36,106 nucleotides of DNA from CAZCZZ01 sp964503335 (GCA_964503335.1 CAZCZZ010000041.1:1-36106); one strand, 5' to 3'. Positions 13,622 through 22,033 are shown, numbered from the stretch's first letter. Notes: generated from the sequence alone by a model not told the origin. Numbers and translations are program-made.

Positions 13622-15418
13622 TCAGATGCGGTCCGGCGTTTCGATCCCCAGAAGATCGAGCCCCTGCTTGAGCGTGCGGGCGATGAGATTGCAGAGCCGG
13701 ACGCGGCTCTCGCGTATGCCCTCGTCCGCTTTGAGGAACGTCACGTTTTGATAGAACGTGCTGTACGTCTGGGCGAGGTCGAAGAGGTAGTCGCAGAGCA
13801 CATTGGGCCTGTAGCCGAGGGTCGCGCGGGCCAGGACTTCCGGGAATCGCGCCAGGCGCAGCGCCAGCTTGCGTTCCAGGGGATCCTCAATCCGGATCGA
13901 ATATTTCGAAAGGTCGCCTTCCGGGAAGCGCTCCGCATACTTGTCCATGACGCTCGCAATGCGCGCGCAGGCGTATTGCAGATAGGGCGCCGTGTTGCCC
14001 TCGAGGGCCAGCATCTTCTCCCAGCTGAACACGTAATCGTTCTGGCGGTTGGACATCAGGTCGGCGTACTTGATCGCTCCGATGCCCACCATCCGAGCGA
14101 TCGCCTTGCGTTGCGGCTCGGGCATATCCGGGCTTTTCCCGGTCACGATGGCCAGCGCGCGTTCCTCGGCCTCGTCCAGCAGGTTGACCAGTTTGACGGT
14201 CTCGCCCGAGCGCGTCTTGAAGGGTTTTCCGTCCGCGCCGAGGATGGTGCCAAACCAGACGTGGACCAGCTTCACCTTCGCTTCGGGCTGCCACCGCTGG
14301 AACACGCCGAAAATCTGGCGGAAGTGAAGCTGCTGGCGGCCGTCCGTGACGTAGATGATGGTTTCGGGCTGCCACGTCTTGAGCCGGTAGACCAGCGTCG
14401 CAAGGTCGGTGGTGGCGTAGTTGAAGCCTCCATCGCTCTTGCGCACAAGGCAGGGGTTGGGCTTCCACTCGCCGTCCTTGTTGATCAGAAACGCGTCATC
14501 GTTGGGTGACCCCGTGCCGTCTGAGAAGACACCGACTGCACCTTCGGTCTCGCGCGCGAGACCACGCTGCAGGAGGTCGTCCACGACGCCTGAAAGCTGA
14601 GGGTTGTAGAAGCTCTCGCCGAGCGTGACGTCGAACGAGACACCGAGTCGCGAGTAGATCGCGTCAAATTGCGCCTGGGACAGCTCGAGCATGCGATGCC
14701 AGATCTCAAGGTTCTCCTTGTCGCCCTGCTGCAGCTTGACGAGTTCGAAGCGGGCTTCTTCGCGAGTTGCGGGGTTCGCCTCGCAGGCGGCATGCACGCT
14801 CTTGTAAATGCGCTCCAGTTCAGCGATGGGGTCCGCGGCGAGCGCCTCCTTGTTCAACTCGCACTTCCAGCCGAGGATCAGCATGCCGAACTGAGTACCC
14901 CAGTCGCCAAGATGGTTGTCAGCGACTACATTGTAGCCGAGGTACCGATGCATACGGTCAAGGGCGTTACCGATGACCGTCGAGCGGATATGGCCGATGT
15001 GCATCGGTTTGGCAACATTCGGGCTGGAATAGTCGATCACGACGGAGCGACCGGATCCGACCTTGGGCACTCCGAGTTCCGGGTCGTCCGCGATGGCCTC
15101 AAGGCGTCTCGCAAGCCACGCGTCGTCGAGCTTGAAGTTTATGAACCCGGGGCCGGCCACATCGAGTTTGGCGACACCTTCCGGCAGTACCGCCGAGGCG
15201 ACCAGTGCATCGGCAATCTTGCGAGGTGCAAGACGAAGGGCTTTGGCCAGTCCCATGGCGGCATTGCATTGGTAATCGCCATAGGTCTCGTCGGCGGCGG
15301 ATACGACGTCGAGGGCCGCCCCCCCCTGGTCAGCGTCGGGGAATACCTCCCTAAAGCGCCCGTGCATCCACGCCGTGAGTGCCTGTTCAATTGTCGCTGT
15401 GGGTCCGGGATTCTTCAT
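13622..15418 (-). CDS. argS: Arginyl-tRNA synthetase
   Basis: This class I aminoacyl-tRNA synthetase (598 residues) charges tRNA-Arg. It shows the N-terminal additional domain (about 1-110), SSPNVAKPMHIGH with the HIGH signature at 140-143, the ArgRS segments GDWGTQFGML, GGFNYATTDLA, YVTDGRQQLHF and a relaxed KMSK-type loop (GKPFKTRSGE). A C-terminal DALR anticodon-binding domain starts near LQYACARI. Length is normal for the family. ATG 15418 is used; the 169 bases upstream separate it from the divergent DUF2934 gene. It may share a transcript with the DUF3570 set, 123 bases downstream, but a separate promoter there cannot be excluded. Confidence 0.97.
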   Translation of the reverse strand: MKNPGPTATIEQALTAWMHGRFREVFPDADQGGAALDVVSAADETYGDYQCNAAMGLAKALRLAPRKIADALVASAVLPEGVAKLDVAGPGFINFKLDDAWLARRLEAIADDPELGVPKVGSGRSVVIDYSSPNVAKPMHIGHIRSTVIGNALDRMHRYLGYNVVADNHLGDWGTQFGMLILGWKCELNKEALAADPIAELERIYKSVHAACEANPATREEARFELVKLQQGDKENLEIWHRMLELSQAQFDAIYSRLGVSFDVTLGESFYNPQLSGVVDDLLQRGLARETEGAVGVFSDGTGSPNDDAFLINKDGEWKPNPCLVRKSDGGFNYATTDLATLVYRLKTWQPETIIYVTDGRQQLHFRQIFGVFQRWQPEAKVKLVHVWFGTILGADGKPFKTRSGETVKLVNLLDEAEERALAIVTGKSPDMPEPQRKAIARMVGIGAIKYADLMSNRQNDYVFSWEKMLALEGNTAPYLQYACARIASVMDKYAERFPEGDLSKYSIRIEDPLERKLALRLARFPEVLARATLGYRPNVLCDYLFDLAQTYSTFYQNVTFLKADEGIRESRVRLCNLIARTLKQGLDLLGIETPDRI

Positions 15419-15520
15419 GGGTCCATTGTCGCAAAATTGTGCGGTAAAGGGTGTTAAAGCTGCGCAAAGATAGCGCGAAGAAATTGTGTGGCAACCCCCA
15501 AAAAACGGGGCTGAAATCCC

Positions 15521-15548
15521 TTGATATTAGCGTTTTTGTCGCTACATT
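15521..15548 (+). promoter_or_regulatory. Predicted sigma70-type promoter of the DUF2934 gene
   Basis: TTGATA at 15521-15526 (5 of 6 to consensus) is followed by a 16-base spacer and TACATT at 15543-15548 (4 of 6). This would place the transcript start near 15555, about 33 bases before the ATG. The organism's promoter consensus is unknown, so this is a prediction. Confidence 0.45.
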
Positions 15549-15587
15549 CGCGCCTTCACATTTCGAACCTGGTAGGAGAATTTTACC

Positions 15588-15923
15588 ATGGCTGATACAT
15601 CGAAGAAGACAACAGCAAAGAAGAAGACAGCGGCAGCAAAGCCCGCTCCCGTGGCGGCTGCCAAGGCAGCGCCCGCGAAGACGGCACCCTATGAGGTGAA
15701 GGCCGCCCCTGCTCCCGCAGCAGTCAAGTCCGCCGCGACCCTGACGCCCGCGAAGCCCTCGACGAAGACCATTTCGCAGGATGACCGCGACGTTATGATC
15801 CGCGAAGCGGCCTATTATCTTGCCGAGAAGCGCGGCTTCCAGGGCGATCCCCATGACGATTGGGTTGAAGCCGAGAAGCAGGTCGATGCGCAGCTCGCGG
15901 GCAAGAACATCCGCGTCAGCTAG
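15588..15923 (+). CDS. DUF2934 protein with histone H1-like Lys/Ala/Pro tail
   Basis: This 111-residue protein has two parts. Residues 1-60 are almost wholly Lys, Ala, Pro, Thr and Ser, with AKKKTAAAKPAP-type repeats as in bacterial histone H1-like proteins. Residues about 64-106 form a DUF2934 domain (MIREAAYYLAEKRGFQGDP followed by DWVEAEKQVDAQL). A clear AGGAG at 15574-15578 and a predicted promoter support strong expression. The basic tail suggests nucleic-acid binding, but the role of DUF2934 is not established. It is divergent from argS and converges with the DUF2752 gene, with a hairpin between. The disordered tail resembles the E2 linker in composition, but the two are unrelated. Confidence 0.88.
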   Translation: MADTSKKTTAKKKTAAAKPAPVAAAKAAPAKTAPYEVKAAPAPAAVKSAATLTPAKPSTKTISQDDRDVMIREAAYYLAEKRGFQGDPHDDWVEAEKQVDAQLAGKNIRVS

Positions 15924-15985
15924 TTCTTCGCGCGGTCATTCTACGGACGGCACGACGACGATGCCGTTCCTCCCCCCGTCGGGAG

Positions 15986-16011
15986 GGACCGAATCCCGCA
16001 GGGTTCGGTCC
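15986..16011. terminator. Strong hairpin between convergent genes (possible bidirectional terminator)
   Basis: ggaccgaa at 15986-15993 pairs with 16004-16011, and the inner ccc (15995-15997) pairs with ggg (16001-16003) around gca. This gives an 11-bp stem with a single bulged t. It lies between the stops of the DUF2934 gene and the DUF2752 gene. No T-run follows on either strand, so factor-independent termination is uncertain. Confidence 0.5.
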
Positions 16012-16034
16012 GTCGCTGTGTTCTGATCTACCGA

Positions 16035-16454
16035 TCAGCGCAGCCCTGTGCTCCAGCGGTAGATCCAGCTTGCTGCGACACATAGCGCGGCAGCCAGGAT
16101 TGCGATTCTTCCCTCGTTTCGTGACAACGAAACGTCCAGGCGTCGCCTTGTTCCCAGCGCAACCAAGCTGATCACGAACGTCGCCGCAGTCAGGGCGAAC
16201 GCGGCGAATCCGAGGGGCGATTGCTGAACGCTCCAAAGCCAATCTCCCTTCACTGCGGCACAGAATGAACGCGTCGATCCGCAAAAGGGGCACGGCCGGT
16301 TAAACAGGTTGAGAAACCAGCACGGGATCATAGGAATCTGCGTCGGCTTCAGCAGGGCGCCCGCGAGCAGCGCGATACCACTTGCCACTGCGAGGGGCAA
16401 ATGGAGCGCAGCCGCACTCCACGGATCTTGCGGGCGCTCGAATCCGATCCGCAT
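16035..16454 (-). CDS. DUF2752 membrane protein
   Basis: This 139-residue integral membrane protein has about three hydrophobic segments (near 18-36, 80-100 and 117-132). It carries the DUF2752 hallmark PCPFCGSTRSF, two cysteines next to a Thr-Arg pair just after a hydrophobic run and before a predicted helix. DUF2752 proteins are common in Bacteroidetes, Planctomycetes and relatives; their function is unknown, and the CPxCGxTR motif suggests a metal or lipid-headgroup site. It follows the multi-pass membrane gene by 9 bases, as a two-gene unit. ATG 16454 is the first start. The family call is good; no biochemical role is claimed. Confidence 0.85.
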   Translation of the reverse strand: MRIGFERPQDPWSAAALHLPLAVASGIALLAGALLKPTQIPMIPCWFLNLFNRPCPFCGSTRSFCAAVKGDWLWSVQQSPLGFAAFALTAATFVISLVALGTRRRLDVSLSRNEGRIAILAAALCVAASWIYRWSTGLR

Positions 16455-16463
16455 TACGCGCCG

Positions 16464-17078
16464 TCAGACAGCCGGGGGCTGAGAGACGCCACCATGAATC
16501 TCGCGGTAAGCCACGCCGAGGATACAGGTCGTAATGGGCATCGTAACAAAGATGCCGATGCCGCAGGCAATCAACCCAAGGCACCCGATCACACCCGCCA
16601 CGGCACAGAAGCCCAGAAAAGGCCAGAAGTTCGACTTCACGACTTCAATGCTCGCCTTGGCAGCCGGCACGAAGTCCATGTTCCTTTCCGCGATGTGGAA
16701 CAGGGTGAACATCGTAAGTGTGCTGATCGTCATCGAAAGCAGCGTTCCGAGTACGGGTCCGATGCAAGGAATGATGCTCAGGATCTTTGAGCAGATCAGG
16801 CTGACGCCCACGATCGAGATGAAGAACAGGAACGACTGGAGGAAGTAGCTGAATCCCTTGAACACGTCGTCCGCCTTGGGCTTCGGATCGCGTTTGTCGA
16901 TCAGCGCCAGGGTGATCAGGATCATGCCGACGGCCATGGGGCCGGCGAGGACAAAGAATGTAAGGACACTGAGGACAGACGCAATCAGGGAGGCAAGAAT
17001 GAGGATTCCAGCGTTATCCTTGTAGACGTCAAAGCCCCGCTGAATCCAGTCACCGAATTTAACTTCTACGGCCTGCAT
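16464..17078 (-). CDS. Multi-pass membrane protein, function unknown
   Basis: This 204-residue protein has an N-terminal amphipathic segment (KFGDWIQRGFDVYKDN), then four to six hydrophobic segments, including a glycine-rich one near the C-terminus (GLIACGIGIFVTMPITTCILG). The beginning FGDWIQRGFDVYKDN resembles membrane proteins annotated as DUF975-like or as glycerophosphodiesterase membrane domains, in which GFxxxKxN starts recur; I cannot place it firmly. AAGGAG lies just upstream of ATG 17078. It precedes the DUF2752 gene by 9 bases and follows glpD by 85, so it pairs with DUF2752 rather than with glycerol metabolism. No catalytic motif is visible. Confidence 0.8.
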   Translation of the reverse strand: MQAVEVKFGDWIQRGFDVYKDNAGILILASLIASVLSVLTFFVLAGPMAVGMILITLALIDKRDPKPKADDVFKGFSYFLQSFLFFISIVGVSLICSKILSIIPCIGPVLGTLLSMTISTLTMFTLFHIAERNMDFVPAAKASIEVVKSNFWPFLGFCAVAGVIGCLGLIACGIGIFVTMPITTCILGVAYREIHGGVSQPPAV

Positions 17079-17163
17079 GATTGACTCCTTGGTTTCGAAT
17101 CCTGCCTTCGCGTGGAAGAATTACTAAAGGAGTTGCGGTGGGACAAGACGATATGCAGATGAC

Positions 17164-18729
17164 TTATGAAGCGCGAAGGATGTACTTACGGGCGAGCCTG
17201 CAATAGGTTTCGACCTGCTGATCAATCCACGGTCTTCCCTCTCTCAACTCACGCGCCATGATCGCCGCAACGGCAGGTGCCGCTTCGATGCTCGCGGCGG
17301 CATCGAGGAGCAGCGCACGGGTACGCCGGGCAAGGACATCTTCGAGCGTGGCGGCCATCTCCTGTCGGACGGCCCATATCACCTCGGCTGCGGTGTAAGG
17401 CAGGCGCGGATGGAGCAGCGTGGCGAGCGACGGCTCCATGGCGATCAGTTCCTCAAGCGCTTCCGCGTCCGAGCCGTAGATGGAAAAACGCGCGGAAGTC
17501 CTGTCGGTCCAGCCGTGCATAAGCAGGCTTTCGGTTTGCGACGGGCGATGCTCCAAGTGGGCCGATTCAATCACGCGTTCCATGGCATCGAGTCCCATGC
17601 GGCGATAGGTCGTCCATTTGCCGCCAGTCAATGTGACCAACCCGGAGTCCGAGACTTCGACTACATGCTCACGCGAGAGCTTGGCCGTGCCCTTGACACC
17701 TCCTTCGTTGAACAGCGGGCGGAGTCCTGCGAAGACGCTCAGCACGTCGTTGCGTCCCGGATTGCGCACAAGATAGCGCGCGGCGTGTTCGAGGATGAAG
17801 TCGATCTCCTTGCGGAGCGCCACCGGTTCGAGGGAAGGACGCGGAACGGGCGTGTCGGTCGTGCCGAGCACGACGCGGTTATGCCATGGGACCGCGAAGA
17901 AGACGCGTCCATCGTCGGTCTTCGGAATCATGATCGCGTGATCGCCGGGCAGGAAGGAGCGATCGAGAACGAGGTGGACGCCCTGGCTCACCCTCACGAT
18001 CGGTCGCGCCATCGGGTCGTCCAGTTTACGCAAGGTGTCGCAGAAGACGCCTGTCGCATTGACCACCGACTTCGCGCGGATTTTCCGGATCACCTTGCCC
18101 TGGCTCTGCTCATCGCGTGCGACGACGCCGACAACGCGTCCCCCCTTCTTCAGGAGGCGGATCACCTTCATGTAATTGATGGGGATTCCGCGTATGTCCG
18201 ACAGCGTGTGGGCGAGGCCGACGGCGAAGCGCGCGTCATCGAACTGGGCATCGTGGTAGATGACCCCTCCCCTCAGTCCATCGGTCTCAATCGTGGGCAG
18301 GTAGGCGCGCGTCTGCTTTGGTGTGAGCTTGCGCGACTTGCCCAGGCCGAGGTCACCGGCGAGCAGGTCGTACATCTTGAAGCCGAGGCCGTAGAACGGA
18401 CCTTCCCACCAGTCGTACAAGGGGACGACAAAGCTCAAGTCCTTCACGAGGTGCGGTGCGAGCCGTCGCAGGATTCCGCGTTCGTGCAGGGCCTCGCGCA
18501 CGAGGCCGATGTGGCCTTGTTGCAGGTAGCGCACGCCGCCATGGATCAGCTTCGTGCTCCGGCTCGACGTGCCCTTCGCAAAATCGCATTGCTCGAGCAG
18601 CAGGGTGCTGTAGCCACGCGACGCGGCATCGACGGCCGTGCCGAGGCCGCTGGCGCCGCCGCCGACCACGATCACGTCCCACTCGAACGACGCGTCGTCG
18701 AGTCGTTTCAGGAACACAGGGCGAATCAT
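17164..18729 (-). CDS. glpD: Glycerol-3-phosphate dehydrogenase, FAD-dependent
   Basis: This membrane-associated flavoprotein oxidises sn-glycerol 3-phosphate to dihydroxyacetone phosphate and passes electrons to quinone. The 521-residue protein has the FAD-binding VGGGASGLG (22-30), TSSRSTKLIHGGVRYLQ (54-70), VNATGVF, GRVFFAVPWHNRVVLGTTDTP and VFAGLRPLF, and a helical C-terminal domain. The start at 18729 gives ATGA overlap with the glpK stop; the frame runs on to 18774 inside glpK, but MIRPVFLKRL matches the expected family start. Translational coupling to glpK indicates co-production of the two glycerol-catabolic enzymes. No glpF transporter or GlpR regulator is visible here. Confidence 0.95.
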   Translation of the reverse strand: MIRPVFLKRLDDASFEWDVIVVGGGASGLGTAVDAASRGYSTLLLEQCDFAKGTSSRSTKLIHGGVRYLQQGHIGLVREALHERGILRRLAPHLVKDLSFVVPLYDWWEGPFYGLGFKMYDLLAGDLGLGKSRKLTPKQTRAYLPTIETDGLRGGVIYHDAQFDDARFAVGLAHTLSDIRGIPINYMKVIRLLKKGGRVVGVVARDEQSQGKVIRKIRAKSVVNATGVFCDTLRKLDDPMARPIVRVSQGVHLVLDRSFLPGDHAIMIPKTDDGRVFFAVPWHNRVVLGTTDTPVPRPSLEPVALRKEIDFILEHAARYLVRNPGRNDVLSVFAGLRPLFNEGGVKGTAKLSREHVVEVSDSGLVTLTGGKWTTYRRMGLDAMERVIESAHLEHRPSQTESLLMHGWTDRTSARFSIYGSDAEALEELIAMEPSLATLLHPRLPYTAAEVIWAVRQEMAATLEDVLARRTRALLLDAAASIEAAPAVAAIMARELREGRPWIDQQVETYCRLARKYILRAS

Positions 18730-20219
18730 GAAGCGGCGGTCCCCGCACGGGCACAGCGAAGGGCCTTGTGCCACGCCTCACGATGCTGGCGAACCGCCCG
18801 TTTCCCAATCCTTGGAAGAAACACATGGTCTCTTTTCCAAAGGTTGGAAAGCGCGGTGGTGGACTTCCAGAAGCCGACAGCGAGTCCGGCCAGAAAGGCC
18901 GCGCCAAGCGCCGTTGTTTCAGTCACACGCGGCCGTATGACCGGGATACCGAGCACGTCCGCCTGGAACTGCATAAGCAGGTCATTGACGCAGGCACCGC
19001 CATCGACGCGCATTTCCCGCAGGGGCATACGGGCATCCTTCCTCATCGCTTCAAGGACGTCGGCGGACTGATGAGCGATGGATTCAAGGGCTGCGCGGGC
19101 GATATGACCAGCGTTGGTTCCACGCGTCAGGCCGACGATAGTGCCCCGGGCATACGGGTCCCAGTGAGGCGCTCCGAGCCCCGTGAATGCAGGCACGAAG
19201 GTCACGCCGCCGTTGTCCTTCACGGATGCGGCCAGCGCCTCCACGTCGGCGGAGGACGCAATGATGCCCAGCTCGTCGCGGAGCCACTGCACAACGGCTC
19301 CGGCGACGAAGACGCTGCCCTCGAGGGCGTAGGTCGTCCTGTTCCCGATGCGCCAGGCCACGGTCGTCAGCAGGCGGTTCTTCGAAACCATCGGCTTGTC
19401 ACCGGTATTGAGGAGCATGAAGCAGCCGGTCCCGTAGGTGTTCTTGACCATGCCGGGCCGGAGGGCGAGCTGGCCGAACAGGGCCGCCTGCTGGTCACCG
19501 GCGATGCCGGCGATCGGGATCTCATGGCCGAGCAGGCTTGAGTCAGCATACCCGTACACCTCGCTCGACGAGCGGACTTCCGGAAGCACGGACCGAGGAA
19601 TCCGGAGAAGCCGGAGGAGTTCCTCGTCCCAGTCGCCACGGTGGATGTTGAACAGGAGGGTTCGACTGGCGTTCGACGGGTCCGTTACGTGCAGGCGACC
19701 CGATGAGAGCTTCCAGGCGATCCATGAGTCCACTGTGCCGAAGGCGAGTCGCCCCTTTGACGCTTTCGTACGCGCACCGGGGACATGATCGAGGATCCAC
19801 GCCAGCTTGGTTCCGGAGAAGTACGGATCCAGCACAAGGCCCGTTTTTCGGCGGACCAGCGCTTCCTTTCCTGAGCTACGAAGGCGGTCGCAGGCAGCGG
19901 CTGTGCGACGGTCCTGCCATACGATCGCCGGATAGATAGGACGGCCCGTGACGCGGTCCCAGACAAGGGTGGTCTCGCGCTGGTTGGTAATGCCAATGGC
20001 GGTGACGTCCGACGCGGATATGCCGGACTCCCGAAGGACCCGTCTGGCGGTAAGCAGCTGGGTCTTCCAGATATCCTCCGGGGCATGTTCGACCCAGACA
20101 GGATGGGGATAATGCTGGCGATATTCCTTCTGCGCCGTGCCGAGTATGCGTCCGCGCACATCAAAAATGATCGCACGGGAACTCGTTGTGCCTTGATCCA
20201 GCGCTAGAACCACCTTCAT
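18726..20219 (-). CDS. glpK: Glycerol kinase
   Basis: This FGGY-family kinase (497 residues) phosphorylates glycerol to sn-glycerol 3-phosphate. It shows LALDQGTTSSRAIIF at the N-terminus, VEHAPEDIW, GITNQRETTLVWD, PAIVWQDRR, DSWIAWKLS, SNASRTLLFNI, GDQQAALFGQ, KNTYGTGCF and GLGAPHWDPYARGTI, all typical of GlpK and in the normal order. The length is normal. The gene overlaps glpD by four bases. The start is ATG 20219, with 74 bases to the transglycosylase gene upstream. Binding residues for the E. coli regulator EIIA-Glc are not evident, and no regulator gene is nearby. Confidence 0.97.
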   Translation of the reverse strand: MKVVLALDQGTTSSRAIIFDVRGRILGTAQKEYRQHYPHPVWVEHAPEDIWKTQLLTARRVLRESGISASDVTAIGITNQRETTLVWDRVTGRPIYPAIVWQDRRTAAACDRLRSSGKEALVRRKTGLVLDPYFSGTKLAWILDHVPGARTKASKGRLAFGTVDSWIAWKLSSGRLHVTDPSNASRTLLFNIHRGDWDEELLRLLRIPRSVLPEVRSSSEVYGYADSSLLGHEIPIAGIAGDQQAALFGQLALRPGMVKNTYGTGCFMLLNTGDKPMVSKNRLLTTVAWRIGNRTTYALEGSVFVAGAVVQWLRDELGIIASSADVEALAASVKDNGGVTFVPAFTGLGAPHWDPYARGTIVGLTRGTNAGHIARAALESIAHQSADVLEAMRKDARMPLREMRVDGGACVNDLLMQFQADVLGIPVIRPRVTETTALGAAFLAGLAVGFWKSTTALSNLWKRDHVFLPRIGKRAVRQHREAWHKALRCARAGTAAS

Positions 20220-20293
20220 GCCGTATCACCGCCTTGTCGGCAACGATACCGCTTGCTGGTTGAAACGTGAACGGGAAATCGGCTGCGAAGGAA

Positions 20294-20962
20294 CTAAAGC
20301 GCAGCGCGATTCGGTGAGATCACCGACGCTAGCGTCACGACACCCTGCTCTTCCTGCAGGAAGTACTGGTGAAGGGCGCTGGCACGTTGGACGTAGTCAC
20401 GTGTGGTCGCGGGAAGCCCTGTCAGGCAGAAACCGGCCTCTTTGACGCGTCCGGGCCCGGCATTGTAGCAGGCAAGGAGTAGCGACCGCTCGTCGGCCTT
20501 CCAGTCGTGTTTGTGCGATGCCAGGAACGACTTGAGGTACGTGAGGTAGGCTGCGCCGACCTTGCGGTTCACGGCGGGATCAAAGGCAGTCTCAAACGAA
20601 ACCTTGCGGCCAAAAGCGCGACGGCTCATCTGGTTCCAAGTGTCCTTCTTGACCTGCATCAGGCCACGCTCGCCCGCCTTCCCGACCATGCCGGGGTTTC
20701 CACCGGACTCAACTTGAACGATCGCTTCGACGAGGAGGGCTTGGGAATCCTTCTTGCTGACGGTTACGGGCTGCGACTTCGCATGGGGCCTCTGGGCAGG
20801 CTGGCTGCTGGCAAGAACGGTGTCGGTCCAGGGACGTTGCAAGGGTTCCACGTCGCGAGCCTGAGAACGCTGGGCGACGATCAATTGCGCGAGCAGCATG
20901 GTAATGCCGATCGACATGCAAACCGACCAGATCGCGATTTCAGATTTTACCGACCTCTTCAT
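20294..20962 (-). CDS. Membrane-anchored lytic transglycosylase (SLT domain)
   Basis: This peptidoglycan-cleaving enzyme (222 residues from ATG 20962, with GGGAGA about nine bases upstream) has an N-terminal signal-anchor (about 9-30, IWSVCMSIGITMLLAQLIVA). A Pro/Gln-rich linker (about 38-70) precedes the SLT/lysozyme-like domain. Catalytic E85 lies in AIVQVESGGNP, followed by GERGLMQVKKDTW and LLACYNAGPGRVKEAG, the three conserved blocks of family 1 transglycosylases. It probably acts at the outer face of the inner membrane in cell-wall turnover or in assembly of an envelope machine. The frame could start upstream at 21031, but that would include a hairpin region (20998-21020). Confidence 0.92.
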   Translation of the reverse strand: MKRSVKSEIAIWSVCMSIGITMLLAQLIVAQRSQARDVEPLQRPWTDTVLASSQPAQRPHAKSQPVTVSKKDSQALLVEAIVQVESGGNPGMVGKAGERGLMQVKKDTWNQMSRRAFGRKVSFETAFDPAVNRKVGAAYLTYLKSFLASHKHDWKADERSLLLACYNAGPGRVKEAGFCLTGLPATTRDYVQRASALHQYFLQEEQGVVTLASVISPNRAAL

Positions 20963-20997
20963 GACCAGTTCTCCCTCATCCCTTACAGCGTCATGAC

Positions 20998-21020
20998 TCA
21001 TCACGCGCCTCGCGTGATGA
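20998..21020. promoter_or_regulatory. Perfect 10-bp hairpin in the transglycosylase leader
   Basis: tcatcacgcg at 20998-21007 is exactly inverted at 21011-21020 around a three-base loop. It lies 36 bases upstream of the transglycosylase start on the minus strand. It could be an operator, a leader structure, or the stem of a terminator for the gene upstream; there is no T-run. Confidence 0.45.
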
Positions 21021-21092
21021 TGGATTAGCAATCCCCGTGCCCATCCATGTCCCCTGCAAAAGCCCGAAACGATGCCCCATCCAGCAATTCAA

Positions 21093-21140
21093 GTAAAGCG
21101 TTTTAGCACTTCTGTCGATGTCCCAGTGCTTTACAGAAGT
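21093..21140. repeat. Interleaved inverted repeats between the SDR and transglycosylase genes
   Basis: Three inverted pairs interlock here: gtaaagc (21093-21099) with gctttac (21128-21134), agcact (21105-21110) with agtgct (21125-21130), and acttctgt (21108-21115) with acagaagt (21133-21140). They cannot all pair at once, so the transcript could switch between folds or form a pseudoknot. The block starts just after the end of the SDR gene and ends 131 bases before the transglycosylase start on the minus strand. Confidence 0.55.
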
Positions 21141-21151
21141 AGGGTCGGGAG

Positions 21152-22018
21152 TCAGAGACCGCCAAAAGTCCTGACGACATCACGAACGACGTCTGGCACT
21201 GGAGTGCAGCGACTGTATCCGAGTGCCGGCAGTTTTGAGGAAATCAACTGGCTATTCACAGGGCGCTGTGCGCGACGCTGAATGACTTCATGGCTTGGAA
21301 TAAGGTGGGAACTGGAAAATCCAAGGGTCTCCGCCACGAGCTGGGTCCAGTGCCAGCGGGTCCCGCCGACGGGATTGGAGTAATGGAAAACACCGTCGTG
21401 TCCGCCATGAACAAGGAACTGCATTACGCGAGCCACATCACGCGTCCAAGTGGGAAAACGAGCGATGACATCATCGACAAGCTGCGGATCCCTGTCGCGT
21501 AACTGCTTTATCATAATGGAGATAAAGCCGGACTTGTCCAGCGTCGGACCTGCGCCGATCTGGAGGGGAATTCGAAGGATCGTCGAGTTCCTCCGTTCAG
21601 AGACCAAGTCTTCCGCGTCACACTTCGTAGATCCATAGATGCTCAGCGGGTGCCTCTCAGAAGTTTCCGTATACGGAGGTGCCGTGCCGTCGAAAACGTA
21701 GTCCGTGCTCACGAACAAGAGGCGGGTACCTGCTGGCAGCAACTCAACGAGATGGCGAACAGACCCCACGTTCAGTCGTCGGGCCTCATCGGGGTGATCT
21801 TCACAGAAGTCCGGATCCGGATACGCGGCGAGGTGAACCACGACATCGGGATGGGTTTCCACCACCATGCGCCTCACGGCATCGCGCTCCCGGACGTCGG
21901 CTCCGAACCAGCCTTCACGTCCTGACCTGGAAACGGGGATAACCTCCCCATCTCCACGGAAGGCCTGTAGCACTTCCCTGCCGAGAAATCCGCCCGCCCC
22001 TGTAATCAGTGTCCTCAT
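21152..22018 (-). CDS. SDR family, dTDP-4-dehydrorhamnose reductase-like
   Basis: This extended short-chain dehydrogenase (288 residues from ATG 22018; AAAGAAGA upstream) resembles RfbD/MAT2B proteins. Features are the NAD(P)-binding GAGGFLG near the N-terminus, HLAAYPDPDFCEDHP, the serine-containing LFVSTDYVFDG, and YGSTK with the catalytic Tyr and Lys. The substrate segment (VGGTRWHWTQLVAETLGF) fits a sugar-nucleotide reductase. RfbD makes dTDP-L-rhamnose, but the other rml genes are not in view, so the sugar is uncertain. It is divergent from ugd across 82 bases. The frame extends to 22111, but that would run into ugd. Confidence 0.8.
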   Translation of the reverse strand: MRTLITGAGGFLGREVLQAFRGDGEVIPVSRSGREGWFGADVRERDAVRRMVVETHPDVVVHLAAYPDPDFCEDHPDEARRLNVGSVRHLVELLPAGTRLLFVSTDYVFDGTAPPYTETSERHPLSIYGSTKCDAEDLVSERRNSTILRIPLQIGAGPTLDKSGFISIMIKQLRDRDPQLVDDVIARFPTWTRDVARVMQFLVHGGHDGVFHYSNPVGGTRWHWTQLVAETLGFSSSHLIPSHEVIQRRAQRPVNSQLISSKLPALGYSRCTPVPDVVRDVVRTFGGL

Positions 22019-22033
22019 TCTTCTTTCCCATGG

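Noticed and set aside
15495..15510. cccc-aaaaaac-gggg stem between argS and the DUF2934 gene
   Set aside because: Only four pairs and no T-run; it lies upstream of the predicted promoter and is too weak to call a terminator.
17410..19071. A 553-codon open frame antisense to glpD
   Set aside because: It runs opposite the complete, motif-rich glpD and glpK, has no domain and no ribosome site; typical of GC-rich antisense frames.
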